A stretch of 64,000 nucleotides of DNA. Origin: Paraflavitalea soli (GTDB lineage Bacteria; Bacteroidota; Bacteroidia; Chitinophagales; Chitinophagaceae). The translations under genes were made by a program, and so were the position numbers. A model generated the notes under the pieces. The model was not told the DNA's origin. It was given only the letters and a program-made list of their open reading frames with translations, and ran no database searches. The stretch covers positions 8,126,546-8,190,545 of the forward strand of contig NZ_CP032157.1 of NCBI RefSeq assembly GCF_003555545.1, given 5' to 3'. This document shows, one piece after another, positions 8,454-16,353 of this stretch. The first letter of the stretch is position 1. The number at the start of each line of letters is the position of its first letter.

Positions 8454-11075
8454 TTATTTGACCTTGTTTTTGATCTCCTGCAATTTCAGCAGTGCTTCTA
8501 CAGGCGTCAGCCGGTTGATGTCGATCCCATCCAGCACTTTGCGGATATCATCAAAGGTTTCGCTGTGCGCATCAAAGATCGATAGCTGGAACTTGGGTGC
8601 TGAGATATTCTTGACTGCTTGCCCAATGTTGGAACTCTGAGGAGTATTGTCATCCACATGCTTTTCTTCCAGCTGGTGTAGTATTTCATTGGCCCGCTGA
8701 AGCAGGGCAGGGGGCATCCCGGCCATTTTGGCCACATGGATACCAAAGCTATGTGTGCTGCCGCCAGGCGCCAGCTTACGCAGGAAAACGATCTTATTGC
8801 CTACTTCTTTATTCGTAACATGGAAATTCCGCACGCGCGGCAGTTTATTCTCCAGTTCATTCAACTCATGGTAGTGCGTAGCAAACAAGGTCTTGGGGGC
8901 ATAACCCGCATTGTGCAGGTATTCCGCAATACTCCAGGCAATCGAGATACCATCATAGGTAGAAGTACCCCGGCCTATTTCATCCAGCAGGATCAGGCTG
9001 CGTGCCGTGAAATTATTGATGATGCTGGCCGTTTCATTCATTTCCACCATGAAGGTCGATTCGCCGCCGCTCAGGTTGTCCGAAGCGCCCACCCGGGTAA
9101 ATATCTTATCCGTTAAAGGAACTTTAGCTGCATCAGCCGGCACGAAACTGCCCATATGCGCCATCAATGTAATGAGCGCCGTTTGCCGCAGGATGGCGCT
9201 CTTACCACTCATATTGGGACCCGTAAGGATAATGATCTGCTGCGAAGCCTGGTCCAGGAAAATATCATTGGCGATATAGGGGTCGCCCGGCAGCAGGTTG
9301 CGCTCGATCACCGGGTGACGGCTTTCTTTGAATTCCAGTTCATGCCCTTCATGCAGCAGGGGTTTTTTATAGTTGTACCGCAGTGCATTGTCCGCAAAGC
9401 ATACCAGGCAGTCCATCACCGCCAGTATATGCCCGTTTGTTTGCATGGGTGCTATATATTCTTGCAGTTGCAGCAGCAGCTTATCATACAATTCAGCCTC
9501 AATGGCCATGATCTTCTCTTCTGCGCCTGTGATCTTCTCCTCGTATTCTTTCAGTTCCGGTGTAATATACCTTTCCGCATTGGCCAGCGTTTGCTTCCGA
9601 ATCCAGGAAGTCGGTACTTTATTCTTATGAGAATTGGTAACCTCCAGGTAATAGCCAAATACATTGTTGAAGCCGATCTTCAGGGAGGAGATACCTGTGG
9701 CCTCAGCTTCTTTCTGTTGCAATTCTACCAGGTATTCCTTTCCGCCAGTCGCTATTTTGCGGAGTGTATCCAGTTCCCCATGTACCCCTTCCTTAATAGC
9801 GCCACCTTTGGCCACTGCTACCGGCGGGTTTTCCATGATCGTTTGAAGAATGGCATCATGGATCTCCCGGCAGGGGTTTAGTAAACCCGTCAGCTGCTGC
9901 AGGTATTGATCGCTCACCCCTGCGCACAGTTCTTTTACCTCCAGCACATGTTGCAATCCCCGCGCTATCTGCATTACTTCCCTTGGGTTGATCTTCTTCA
10001 CCGGTATCTTGCTCACCAGCCTTTCCACATCACCACATTGTTTGATGTGATGACTGACCTTGTTTCTCAACTCCACTTCTTTGATGAAGAACTCCACCAG
10101 GTCCAGCCGTTCATTGATACGGGCAGCATCTTTCAATGGCAGCAGTATCCATCTTTTCAATAGGCGGGCTCCCATAGGGGAGACCGTATTGTCCAGCACC
10201 TTGTGCAGCGTATTGCCCGCCTCACCACTGCCTGTGCCCGTAAGCTCCAGGTTGCGGATCGTAAAACGGTCCATCCACAGGTAATCTTCCCGGTCAATGC
10301 GTTGTATCGAAGTAATATGTTGCAGGTTCGGATGTTCCGTATCCTTCAGGTAGTGCAGCACAGCACCGGCAGCTATAATTGCTGCGGGCATATCCTCCAC
10401 GCCATAACCTTTCAGTGAGCGTGCGTCGAAATGTTTTACCAGGCTTTCTGTGGCGTAAGCTGCATCAAAGATCCAGCTCTCCATCGTGTAAGTATAGAAC
10501 CGACTGCCGAAAGTCTCTTTGAAATGTTTCTGGTAACTACGCTGGAAAATAACCTCGGCAGGTTTCAGCGTTTGCAGGAGCTTGTCGATGTATTCCTGGT
10601 TGCCCTGGGCTACATAGAATTCACCCGTGGAGATATCAAGAAAAGCGATACCCGATTGGTCATCTGTAAAGTGGATACCCGCCAGGAAGTTATTGCTGTT
10701 GTGCTCCAGCAGCTTGTCGTTGGTAGCCACACCGGGTGTTACCATTTCCGTTACACCCCGTTTTACAATACCCTTGGCTTGTTTGGGATCTTCCAACTGA
10801 TCGCAGATAGCTACCCGGTAGCCTGCCTTCACCAGCTTATGCAGGTAGGTATCCATGGCATGATGAGGAAAACCGGCCAGTTCCGAAGCGCCGGAGGCCG
10901 CCCCATTATTCCGTTTGGTCAGCGTGATACCCAGCACCTGGGCTGCAATAATTGCATCCCCGCCGAAGGTTTCATAGAAATCACCTACACGGAACAACAA
11001 AATAGCATCAGGATATCTTTGTTTGATGGCCTTATGCTGCTGCATTAAGGGAGTGTCTTCGCCTGCTTTTGCCAT
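8454..11075 (-). CDS. mutS: DNA mismatch repair protein MutS
   Basis: 873 residues from the ATG at 11075. The mismatch-reading wedge motif FYE lies at residues 33-35 (GDFYETF). Connector, lever and clamp regions follow, then the ATPase domain with Walker A GPNMSGKS, the Q-rich segment, Walker B LILLDEIGRGTSTYDG and the conserved FATHYHEL. It recognises mismatches and recruits MutL; no mutL in this window. An upstream GTG at 11102 would add nine residues (including YLPP) that read through a promoter-like TATATTTG; the later ATG gives the usual MutS N-terminus, so it is preferred. Clean, full-length gene. Confidence 0.97.
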   Translation of the reverse strand: MAKAGEDTPLMQQHKAIKQRYPDAILLFRVGDFYETFGGDAIIAAQVLGITLTKRNNGAASGASELAGFPHHAMDTYLHKLVKAGYRVAICDQLEDPKQAKGIVKRGVTEMVTPGVATNDKLLEHNSNNFLAGIHFTDDQSGIAFLDISTGEFYVAQGNQEYIDKLLQTLKPAEVIFQRSYQKHFKETFGSRFYTYTMESWIFDAAYATESLVKHFDARSLKGYGVEDMPAAIIAAGAVLHYLKDTEHPNLQHITSIQRIDREDYLWMDRFTIRNLELTGTGSGEAGNTLHKVLDNTVSPMGARLLKRWILLPLKDAARINERLDLVEFFIKEVELRNKVSHHIKQCGDVERLVSKIPVKKINPREVMQIARGLQHVLEVKELCAGVSDQYLQQLTGLLNPCREIHDAILQTIMENPPVAVAKGGAIKEGVHGELDTLRKIATGGKEYLVELQQKEAEATGISSLKIGFNNVFGYYLEVTNSHKNKVPTSWIRKQTLANAERYITPELKEYEEKITGAEEKIMAIEAELYDKLLLQLQEYIAPMQTNGHILAVMDCLVCFADNALRYNYKKPLLHEGHELEFKESRHPVIERNLLPGDPYIANDIFLDQASQQIIILTGPNMSGKSAILRQTALITLMAHMGSFVPADAAKVPLTDKIFTRVGASDNLSGGESTFMVEMNETASIINNFTARSLILLDEIGRGTSTYDGISIAWSIAEYLHNAGYAPKTLFATHYHELNELENKLPRVRNFHVTNKEVGNKIVFLRKLAPGGSTHSFGIHVAKMAGMPPALLQRANEILHQLEEKHVDDNTPQSSNIGQAVKNISAPKFQLSIFDAHSETFDDIRKVLDGIDINRLTPVEALLKLQEIKNKVK

Positions 11076-11081
11076 GGGGGG

Positions 11082-11089
11082 CAAATATA
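11082..11089 (-). promoter_or_regulatory. TATATTTG -7 element of mutS, near-leaderless
   Basis: On the minus strand TATATTTG is followed by CCCCCC and then the mutS ATG. This matches the Bacteroidota -7 consensus TAnnTTTG and would place the transcript start at, or within a base or two of, the start codon. No good -33 TTG was found. Confidence 0.5.
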
Positions 11090-11200
11090 AAGGCTTTGCC
11101 ACCCTTAATGAAAACCACCCCTGCCAATGTGGAGAACTCGTTAATTAATTGGGAGTTAAGCCGTCCTCTACCCGAATGCCAGGCGTAGAATGCTAGCCAA

Positions 11201-11246
11201 AATCACAAAAAATGGGTAATTGCTAACCTGTCAGCAACTACCCATT
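11201..11246 (-). terminator. Terminator downstream of the SIMPL-domain gene
   Basis: On the minus strand a 14-bp stem (AATGGGTAGTTGCT with AGCAATTACCCATT, one G-U pair) with an 8-base loop is followed by TTTTGTGATTTT. Confidence 0.8.
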
Positions 11247-11266
11247 CAGCGTTTATTATTATCGAA

Positions 11267-11278
11267 GCAAACGTTTGC
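11267..11278. promoter_or_regulatory. Perfect palindrome GCAAACGTTTGC
   Basis: Twelve-base palindrome of the kind bound by LacI/PurR-type repressors, lying between the SIMPL stop codon and its terminator, not in front of a gene. Likely incidental unless a small RNA or distal promoter exists here. Confidence 0.25.
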
Positions 11279-11298
11279 ACGATTGCCGATTCACGACG

Positions 11299-12015
11299 CT
11301 ACTTCAGCGCAAACACCACCTGCATTTCATACCGCAGCTTCATCTTCTTGAAGTCAACACCTGCTTCACCGCCGGCTGCACTATCCATCGCCATATTCGA
11401 AACCGCTTGCCTGTATTGATACACCGGCTCAAAAGGCATGGCATCGCCTGGTTCTGTGATCGTTACTGCCGCGCCTACCTGCTCATCAATCGCAGCTGCC
11501 AGGTAATTGGCTTTCTCTTTGGCCGCTTTAATGGCCTGGATCTTCAGTTGTTTACGGAACTCCTGTATCTTACTGTGCGAGGTTCTGGCAATCCTGAAGT
11601 TCTGTGTCGCTTCATCATCCAGTTTCTCTACCAGCTCATCCATCTTTTTACTGTTCGTAAACTTTACCTGGTAGGTAATAGAAGCCTGCAGGTCTTCTTT
11701 CTTTTTCCTCTTTTTGATCCAGGGATTGCCATTGTCGCCATCATAAGCAGCAATCGTTATTACTGAATCAGCCAGGCCAATGCTCCGGCAATTATTCAGG
11801 AAGTCGGTCTTGATCTTCTCCAGGTTGATCTTACCGCTACCTTTCTTGTCATACTCTTTCAGGTCCACCAATACATAGATCTCATCAGGCACAATCTCCA
11901 TCTCAGCCGCACCATTTACAGTAATTGTTTTCGGGAACGGATTAACGGCTGTTGATTGCGAAAACCCGGTGAGGGATGTCAATGCAATTAAACAGACTGG
12001 GATAAACTTTTTCAT
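11299..12015 (-). CDS. SIMPL-domain (DUF541) periplasmic protein
   Basis: 238 residues with a signal peptide (MKKFIPVCLIALTSLTGFSQ). The body starts with ITVNGAAEMEIVPDEIYVLV, the usual opening of SIMPL/DUF541 proteins (family typically G-x-G-x-x-x-x-x-P-D). The middle KAAKEKANYLAAAIDEQVGA helix is also typical, where conserved Ala-Lys residues mark sugar-binding-fold-like repeats. Function is unknown in most bacteria; related proteins such as BP26/OMP28 are oligomeric periplasmic proteins. Stands alone with a strong terminator. The start is unambiguous. Confidence 0.88.
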   Translation of the reverse strand: MKKFIPVCLIALTSLTGFSQSTAVNPFPKTITVNGAAEMEIVPDEIYVLVDLKEYDKKGSGKINLEKIKTDFLNNCRSIGLADSVITIAAYDGDNGNPWIKKRKKKEDLQASITYQVKFTNSKKMDELVEKLDDEATQNFRIARTSHSKIQEFRKQLKIQAIKAAKEKANYLAAAIDEQVGAAVTITEPGDAMPFEPVYQYRQAVSNMAMDSAAGGEAGVDFKKMKLRYEMQVVFALK

Positions 12016-12138
12016 ACACTTATTTTTTATATAGATGTAGGATCAAAAGCAATTACATAACGTTGCAGCCGTTATCAATAAACATACGTTTTTATTAACA
12101 TTTCCTTAATTTCGATCCATCTTTAAAATGCAAGGTCC

Positions 12139-12909
12139 ATGAGCTCGTTTCGGGAAAGACTCAAACATATCCATATCGTGCGTAAGATCATTTACGCCAT
12201 TGTAGGAGTGTTCTCCTATCCTGGTTTAGTGATCTTTAATAAGCTGAAGATCACCGGCACAGAACACATCAAAAACCTTCCCCGGAAAAATGTATTGTTT
12301 ATAAGCAATCACCAAACCTACTTTGCCGATGTGATCACCTTCCTCCATATCTTTTGTGCAGTAAAATGGAGAAAGCAAAACAGGCTCGGTGTTCCTTATT
12401 ATCTGCTCAATCCATTTACCAATGTATATTATGTAGCAGCAGAAGAAACCATGCAGGCTACCTGGATCAGCCGCCTGTTTACCATGGCCGGTGCTATTAC
12501 TGTAAAAAGGACCTGGCGGCCCGAAGGTACAGAGACCCGTAAAGGATTGGACCCTTCTGATACCCGCAAGATCGCCCGTGCACTGGAGAACAATTGGATC
12601 ATAACCTTCCCCCAGGGCACTACCAAGCCATTTGCACCTGGCCGTAAAGGCACTGCCCTCATCATTAAGATGACAAAACCCATTGTGGTACCTGTGGTGA
12701 TCAATGGTTTCTGGCGCGCTTTCGATAAAAAGGGATTGCGTTTTAAGAAGAAAGGCACTTTACTCACCGTGCGTATTAAAGAACCCCTGCAAGTAGATTA
12801 TGAAGCACCCTCCGAAGTGATCCTCGACCAACTTATGGAAGCTATCGAACAAAGTAAATCCTGGATGTTGAAAGGAGCACACCATAGGACCAAACTCAAA
12901 GCAGAATAG
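12139..12909 (+). CDS. Lysophospholipid acyltransferase (PlsC/LPLAT family)
   Basis: 256 residues. The catalytic H-x4-D motif is present as NHQTYFAD (His about residue 57) and the substrate-binding block as FPQGTTKPFAPGRKGTALI, where PlsC proteins have FPEGTR. The Glu-to-Gln and Arg-to-Thr changes in that second block are unusual for a 1-acylglycerol-3-phosphate acyltransferase and may mean a different acceptor. An N-terminal hydrophobic segment (HIVRKIIYAIVGVFSYPGLVIF) would anchor it in the membrane. The gene is divergent from the SIMPL gene. No phospholipid operon is adjacent. The IS element lies just after it. Confidence 0.85.
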   Translation: MSSFRERLKHIHIVRKIIYAIVGVFSYPGLVIFNKLKITGTEHIKNLPRKNVLFISNHQTYFADVITFLHIFCAVKWRKQNRLGVPYYLLNPFTNVYYVAAEETMQATWISRLFTMAGAITVKRTWRPEGTETRKGLDPSDTRKIARALENNWIITFPQGTTKPFAPGRKGTALIIKMTKPIVVPVVINGFWRAFDKKGLRFKKKGTLLTVRIKEPLQVDYEAPSEVILDQLMEAIEQSKSWMLKGAHHRTKLKAE

Positions 12910-12930
12910 GAGTTTTCTAACCTCTTTTTC

Positions 12931-12955
12931 TTGCTCGTAGCTCACAGCTCGTAGC
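12931..12955. repeat. Intergenic repeat family B (left half, split by the IS)
   Basis: TTGCTCGTAGCTCACAGCTC followed by GTAGC. Family B words (GCTCGTAGCTCACAGCTCGCAGC) recur at 61064..61093 and 61813..61843. The continuation is at 14363..14382 on the far side of the insertion. Confidence 0.7.
12947..12955. repeat. Target-site duplication, left copy (GCTCGTAGC)
   Basis: The 9-base GCTCGTAGC flanks the IS on both sides (12947..12955 and 14363..14371). Nine bases is a usual duplication length for IS4-family elements. Because the word itself belongs to repeat family B the assignment is likely but not certain. Confidence 0.65.
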
Positions 12956-13042
12956 CATTGCTGTCCGGTAAAAAATCAGACTGGTAAATATTTCCCTGAT
13001 ATTTGGGGCTTACAGGGCAAAAATGAACGTTTTAGTATTTGC

Positions 13043-13080
13043 AGGCCCCCTATGTGTCAAACAACAGGGGGCCTTTGTTT
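13043..13080 (+). terminator. Hairpin at the left side of the IS, plus-strand terminator
   Basis: AGGCCCCC and GGGGGCCT with a 16-base loop, followed on the plus strand by TTGTTTTC. It overlaps the 3' end of the transposase. It would stop transcription entering from the acyltransferase side and running antisense to the transposase. Confidence 0.6.
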
Positions 13081-14267
13081 TCTATGCTTAGGTGCTTTAG
13101 CCTTCGTAAAAGTGACTTCTCCGGTGATCGAAGAAAGGATTTAAGGTCCATGTAGGTCATCAGGTGTATCCGTACAAGGGCAACCATATTTGAGAATGAC
13201 ATAGCAGATCTGCAGCCCTGTCTGATCACCTTTAAAAGCAGGTCCGCTATCAAGACGCACCATATTTGTATCTTAATGGCATTAGCATTATCGCCCAGAA
13301 AATACTGTAAAGGATAATTTTGCTTGATCCGCTTGAAGAACGTTTCGATTTGCCAGCGCTGGCGGTAATAGTTGGCAATGGTCAATGGATCCAGCTCTGT
13401 ATTGTTAGTGAGGAACTGATATTGTTTTTGGGTGCCGGGATCTATATAAGTGATCAATCGGGCGGGGACCTGCACAGCCTTTTTTAAGTAGGTGTATCCC
13501 AGCATGATCAAATGATCATCCTGAACACCCAACTGTTGCTGATCGACACTTACCAGCCGTTGCTCAAGCACCTGGTAAACTGAACGACTGTATAGACGGG
13601 TGACGAAGGTCACTTCATCGCCGATAAAGCGGTTGTAGGTCCGATAATCACAATATCCCTTATCAAAAACTATTACTGATCCTTTGGCAAGCTGTACCTC
13701 TTTAAGGAAGGTAACATCGCTTTGGGCAGCAGGACTATAACGGATCATTACAGGGGTGTCCCGCTCACTATGCAACAGTGTATGAACTTTGATACCTCCT
13801 TTACGTCTGCCATCCTTGCAGGACAGACCGGATGCCTTTAATATCTCCTGAAACAGCGCAATGCTGGTTGAATCAAAAATATAAAGGTTACCCTGCTTGT
13901 TTTGCTGCCGGCTGTCCGGTAAAATACGCTCATAGCGAGCCAGCAGATCGAAGTAGATCTTTTCAAATACCTTCTCACTACGTCGTTTATTGGCGTCAGA
14001 AAGCGTGCTTCTGCGGGGATGGGCCTTCAGACCCAGATGACAAATGCGTTGTTCCCAGGCTAACAGGCCGGTAGTCACCTCGCGTAATGAATCACAGCGA
14101 TTTAAAATCGCGTACAGCATGGTCACCAGGTGCTCATAGGTCCCGAATGATTTACAATAACGATCGGCATTACAGGAGCGGCCAAGTGCCTTCACTCGTC
14201 CACGGGATATGTGAGAAAGAATCTGATTAAAGATCGGCTGTCCGGTAAAAAAATTACCTTTACTCAT
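13050..14267 (-). CDS. IS4-family transposase with DUF4372-type N-terminus
   Basis: 405 residues. The N-terminus (GQPIFNQILSHISRGRV ... CNADRYCKSFGTYEHLVTML) is the DUF4372 domain common in IS4-family transposases of Bacteroidota. The RNase H-like catalytic core has Asp132 (YIFDSTSIALF), Asp202 (VIVFDKGYCDYRTYNRF) and Glu308, the last within the family YREK signature Y301-x2-R304-x3-E308-x6-K315. All catalytic residues are present and the frame is intact, so the element is probably still active. Its coding sequence contains two internal copies of the terminal repeat sequence (see findings). Confidence 0.95.
   Translation of the reverse strand: MSKGNFFTGQPIFNQILSHISRGRVKALGRSCNADRYCKSFGTYEHLVTMLYAILNRCDSLREVTTGLLAWEQRICHLGLKAHPRRSTLSDANKRRSEKVFEKIYFDLLARYERILPDSRQQNKQGNLYIFDSTSIALFQEILKASGLSCKDGRRKGGIKVHTLLHSERDTPVMIRYSPAAQSDVTFLKEVQLAKGSVIVFDKGYCDYRTYNRFIGDEVTFVTRLYSRSVYQVLEQRLVSVDQQQLGVQDDHLIMLGYTYLKKAVQVPARLITYIDPGTQKQYQFLTNNTELDPLTIANYYRQRWQIETFFKRIKQNYPLQYFLGDNANAIKIQIWCVLIADLLLKVIRQGCRSAMSFSNMVALVRIHLMTYMDLKSFLRSPEKSLLRRLKHLSIENKGPLLFDT
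13909..13924. repeat. Internal copy of the IS terminal-repeat core
   Basis: CGGCTGTCCGGTAAAA, identical over 16 bases to 14235..14250 and sharing GCTGTCCGGTAAAA with the left IS end. It lies in the middle of the transposase gene, read there in a different frame from the copy near the start. Confidence 0.85.
14235..14250. repeat. Internal copy of the IS terminal-repeat core near the transposase start
   Basis: CGGCTGTCCGGTAAAA, within the first codons of the transposase gene (encoding the Phe-Thr-Gly-Gln region). Same 12-base core as both IS ends. Confidence 0.85.
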
Positions 14268-14306
14268 CGGTTATTTTTTGGTGTGGTAACTTAAAAATAC
14301 CGACGG

Positions 14307-14328
14307 GAGGCTGAAAAGCCTCTTTTTT
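14307..14328 (+). terminator. Hairpin with T tract upstream of the transposase gene
   Basis: GAGGCT-GAAA-AGCCTC followed by six T on the plus strand. In the transposase direction it would be a leader hairpin, as in IS10 and IS50 where such hairpins block translation from read-through transcripts; that role is an inference. Confidence 0.55.
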
Positions 14329-14362
14329 ATGTCTAACTCGTACCTTTTACCGGACACTAATG

Positions 14363-14382
14363 GCTCGTAGCTCGCAGCTTGT
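14363..14382. repeat. Intergenic repeat family B (right half) with right target-site duplication
   Basis: GCTCGTAGCTCGCAGCTTGT. The first nine bases repeat those at 12947..12955. Confidence 0.65.
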
Positions 14383-14384
14383 AT

Positions 14385-14903
14385 TTACAATTGAAAAAGC
14401 GCCTTCAGCTCCGTAGCATCCGAAGGCTTCATCTTACCGCCCAGGATCAGCCGCAGCTGCCTTCTGCGCAAAGCACTTTCAAAGAGGTCTTTCTCTTCTT
14501 CTGTTTCAGGAACCAGTTGGGGAACAGGGCGGGAGCGTCCATTGGGGTCCAGCGCCACAAATGTATAGTAGGCTTCATTGCTTTTGTAGCGGTATTGTTG
14601 AATGGCGTCTTCTCCCCATACTTTCATATGTACTTCCATCGAGGAGTTGAACGCGCGGGATACCTTGGCTTCTATATGCACCACATTGCCCAGCTTAATA
14701 GGATTCTCAAAGGAGATATTGTCCACTGATGCCGTCACTACAGGAGCCGCACAATGCTTCATCGCAGCCAGCGCCGCCGCTATATCCATCCAGTACATCA
14801 GGCGGCCACCCATCAGGTTGCCAAACGTGTTCGTGTCGTTGGGCAATACCAGTTCCGTCATCACTACGTACGATTCCTTGGCTGTCTTTGCTTTTTGGCT
14901 CAT
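14385..14903 (-). CDS. Acyl-CoA thioesterase, hotdog fold (YciA/BFIT-type)
   Basis: 172 residues. The single hotdog domain has the family pattern TELVLPNDTNTFGNLMGGRL, including the catalytic-region Asn, Asp and the GG-x-L helix start, then MDIAAALAAMKHC and ASVDNISFENPIKLGNVVHI. It hydrolyses acyl-CoA to free acid and CoA; chain-length preference cannot be read from sequence. The final 40 residues (ETEEEKDLFESALRRRQLRL) are a charged helix often seen in this subgroup. A TATATTTG element lies 14 bases upstream of the ATG. Confidence 0.9.
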   Translation of the reverse strand: MSQKAKTAKESYVVMTELVLPNDTNTFGNLMGGRLMYWMDIAAALAAMKHCAAPVVTASVDNISFENPIKLGNVVHIEAKVSRAFNSSMEVHMKVWGEDAIQQYRYKSNEAYYTFVALDPNGRSRPVPQLVPETEEEKDLFESALRRRQLRLILGGKMKPSDATELKALFQL

Positions 14904-14906
14904 GCT

Positions 14907-14925
14907 GCAAATTTGCGCAAATATA
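14907..14925 (-). promoter_or_regulatory. -7 element TATATTTG and palindrome GCAAATTTGC before the thioesterase
   Basis: On the minus strand TATATTTG (14925 to 14918) lies 14 bases before the ATG at 14903. The leader itself contains the perfect palindrome GCAAATTTGC (14907..14916), which could be an operator. Confidence 0.45.
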
Positions 14926-15029
14926 AGTCCGAAAGTCAGTAAAGTCGGAAAAGTCCGTAAGACTGAGCACTACAAGCGTTTTCAGATAAGTGTATTGCTT
15001 CCGGACTTTCGGTCTTTCCGTCTTCCGGA
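14926..15029. repeat. Intergenic repeat family A, copy 2
   Basis: Left words AGTCCGAAAGTCAGT, AAAGTCGGAAAAGTCCG; right words CCGGACTTTCGG, TCTTTCCGTCTTCCGGACT. The two sides can pair across a loop of about 50 bases. It fills the gap between two minus-strand genes and may act in termination. Confidence 0.7.
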
Positions 15030-16127
15030 CTATACCGTAGCTTTTTCACAGCCTTCCAGGAACCCATTGTCTGCATCAGCGCCAATACCCGCTGCCTGCG
15101 GCACTTCAAGGAAGAAGCCATGATAGCGTATACCCCCTGTTACCGGGTCCGTTTTATGTCCCAGCATACAGGTATCCATATCGTAGAAAACAACATTGTC
15201 GTGTGCCAGCGCAAAATGCCCAAAGGCTGTAAGCGCTACCCGGCTTTCCAGCATACCACCCATCATACAAGGGATATTATTATCTGCACACACTTGATTG
15301 ATCCGGATCGCTTCCGCAATACCGCCCGATTTGGCAAATTTGATGTTCACATAATCACAGGCATCCGCAGCGATCAATCGTGCCGCATCATGATGATCAA
15401 ATACGCTTTCATCCGCCATGATCTTAATGGGCGACTGCTTCCTTAAAGCCGGTAAATGATGGTCATTCCAATGCCGCATCGGCTGTTCGCAGAATTGTAT
15501 ATTGTATTGTCCCAACGCAGTGAGTGCATATTGCGCATCTTCGTAGCTCCAGCCCTGGTTGGCATCTATGCGCAGCAAGGTGCTGTCGCCCGCTGCCTGC
15601 CGTATCTGCCTTATCCGTTCCACATCTTCTTTGGCATTTTTACCCAGCTTTACTTTGATGATCCGTACCCCCCGTTGAACAAAATCAGCCGCAGAAGCTG
15701 CCATGTTTTCCGGTGTATCAATACCGATCGTAAGATCCGTTTCCAGTTCTTTTGCTGCGCCGCCCAGGTATTGGTACAAGGGAATACCGGCCTGCTTGGC
15801 CGCCAGGTCATACAGGGCCATATCAAAAGCACTCTTGATCGTGCTGTTGAAGGCCGTAAATGCATCCAGTTCCTGCAACCTGTCTTCCATCGCACCCGCA
15901 TCCTTACCCTTCCAGAGCGCCGCAAAGTCTTTGGCCATTTCAAAGCAGGTAGCCTGCGTTTCCCCCGCGATCATGGGAAACGCCGAACATTCGCCCACCC
16001 CATACATACCCGCATCCGTATGCACGCGGATAAAGGTATTTTGGGCAAAATGCATGGTGCCCGTGGCGATCGTAAACGGATGCATGGGGATGCTGAACTT
16101 CCAGATATCGGTATGTGTAATTGTCAT
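15030..16127 (-). CDS. Enolase-superfamily dipeptide epimerase-like enzyme (MR/MLE family)
   Basis: 365 residues from the ATG at 16127; an upstream start at 16247 would add 40 residues that are not family-like. The N-terminal capping domain is followed by a barrel with the first catalytic Lys of the K-x-K motif (IIKVKLGKN), metal ligands in LRIDANQGW (Asp), FCEQPM (Glu) and IMADESVF (Asp), and a second Lys in YVNIKFAKSGG. This is the order seen in L-Ala-D/L-Glu epimerases, which recycle murein peptides. Substrate specificity of this family is broad, so only dipeptide epimerisation is proposed. A TACTTTGG element six bases before the ATG supports the start. Confidence 0.87.
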   Translation of the reverse strand: MTITHTDIWKFSIPMHPFTIATGTMHFAQNTFIRVHTDAGMYGVGECSAFPMIAGETQATCFEMAKDFAALWKGKDAGAMEDRLQELDAFTAFNSTIKSAFDMALYDLAAKQAGIPLYQYLGGAAKELETDLTIGIDTPENMAASAADFVQRGVRIIKVKLGKNAKEDVERIRQIRQAAGDSTLLRIDANQGWSYEDAQYALTALGQYNIQFCEQPMRHWNDHHLPALRKQSPIKIMADESVFDHHDAARLIAADACDYVNIKFAKSGGIAEAIRINQVCADNNIPCMMGGMLESRVALTAFGHFALAHDNVVFYDMDTCMLGHKTDPVTGGIRYHGFFLEVPQAAGIGADADNGFLEGCEKATV

Positions 16128-16133
16128 AGCGGG

Positions 16134-16141
16134 CCAAAGTA
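16134..16141 (-). promoter_or_regulatory. -7-like element of the epimerase gene
   Basis: TACTTTGG on the minus strand, six bases from the ATG at 16127; one change from the TAnnTTTG consensus. Same spacing as at mutS. Confidence 0.45.
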
Positions 16142-16323
16142 AAGACATTTCCCTGATCCTGAATTCCCCGTGGCCCGATTCTTTCCGTGCAACCGGTTGA
16201 ATATTACCAAACCTGCGTTTTACTACGGGTATCAACGACTTATGCATACTTGTTTTCTAAAAAAATGGCTGATTGGTGCAGCATTCTTACAGCCTGAAAT
16301 TTAATTATCCTGAAATCTTCCCT

Positions 16324-16331
16324 TACTTTTG
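16324..16331 (+). promoter_or_regulatory. -7 element TACTTTTG of the proline dehydrogenase gene
   Basis: Exact match to TAnnTTTG, 22 bases before the ATG at 16354, implying a leader of roughly 15 bases. No good -33 TTG at the usual distance. Confidence 0.5.
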
Positions 16332-16353
16332 CGCCTAACATTCGTTAGCAAAT

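Larger units (their letters stand above)
12956..14362. mobile_element. Complete IS4-family insertion sequence (1407 bp)
   Basis: Ends are imperfect 18-base inverted repeats: CATTGCTGTCCGGTAAAA at the left and, on the complementary strand, CATTAGTGTCCGGTAAAA at the right, differing at two positions; the inner TGTCCGGTAAAA is identical. It holds one minus-strand transposase gene and is bounded by a 9-bp duplication. Rejoining the flanks after removing one copy restores an uninterrupted family B repeat, which supports these boundaries. The element looks intact and therefore recent. Confidence 0.88.

Noticed and set aside
9156-9881. Long ORFs antisense to mutS
   Set aside because: Shadows of a clear full-length mutS.
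11267-11278. LacI/PurR-like operator as a regulator site for mutS
   Set aside because: It lies about 190 bases from the mutS start and is separated from it by a terminator.
12956-12973. Perfect longer inverted repeat AGCCATT...AATGGCT as IS end
   Set aside because: The outer GC of that palindrome is explained better as part of the 9-base target duplication GCTCGTAGC.
15456-16142. 228-residue ORF antisense to the epimerase
   Set aside because: Shadow; the opposite strand carries all enolase-superfamily motifs.
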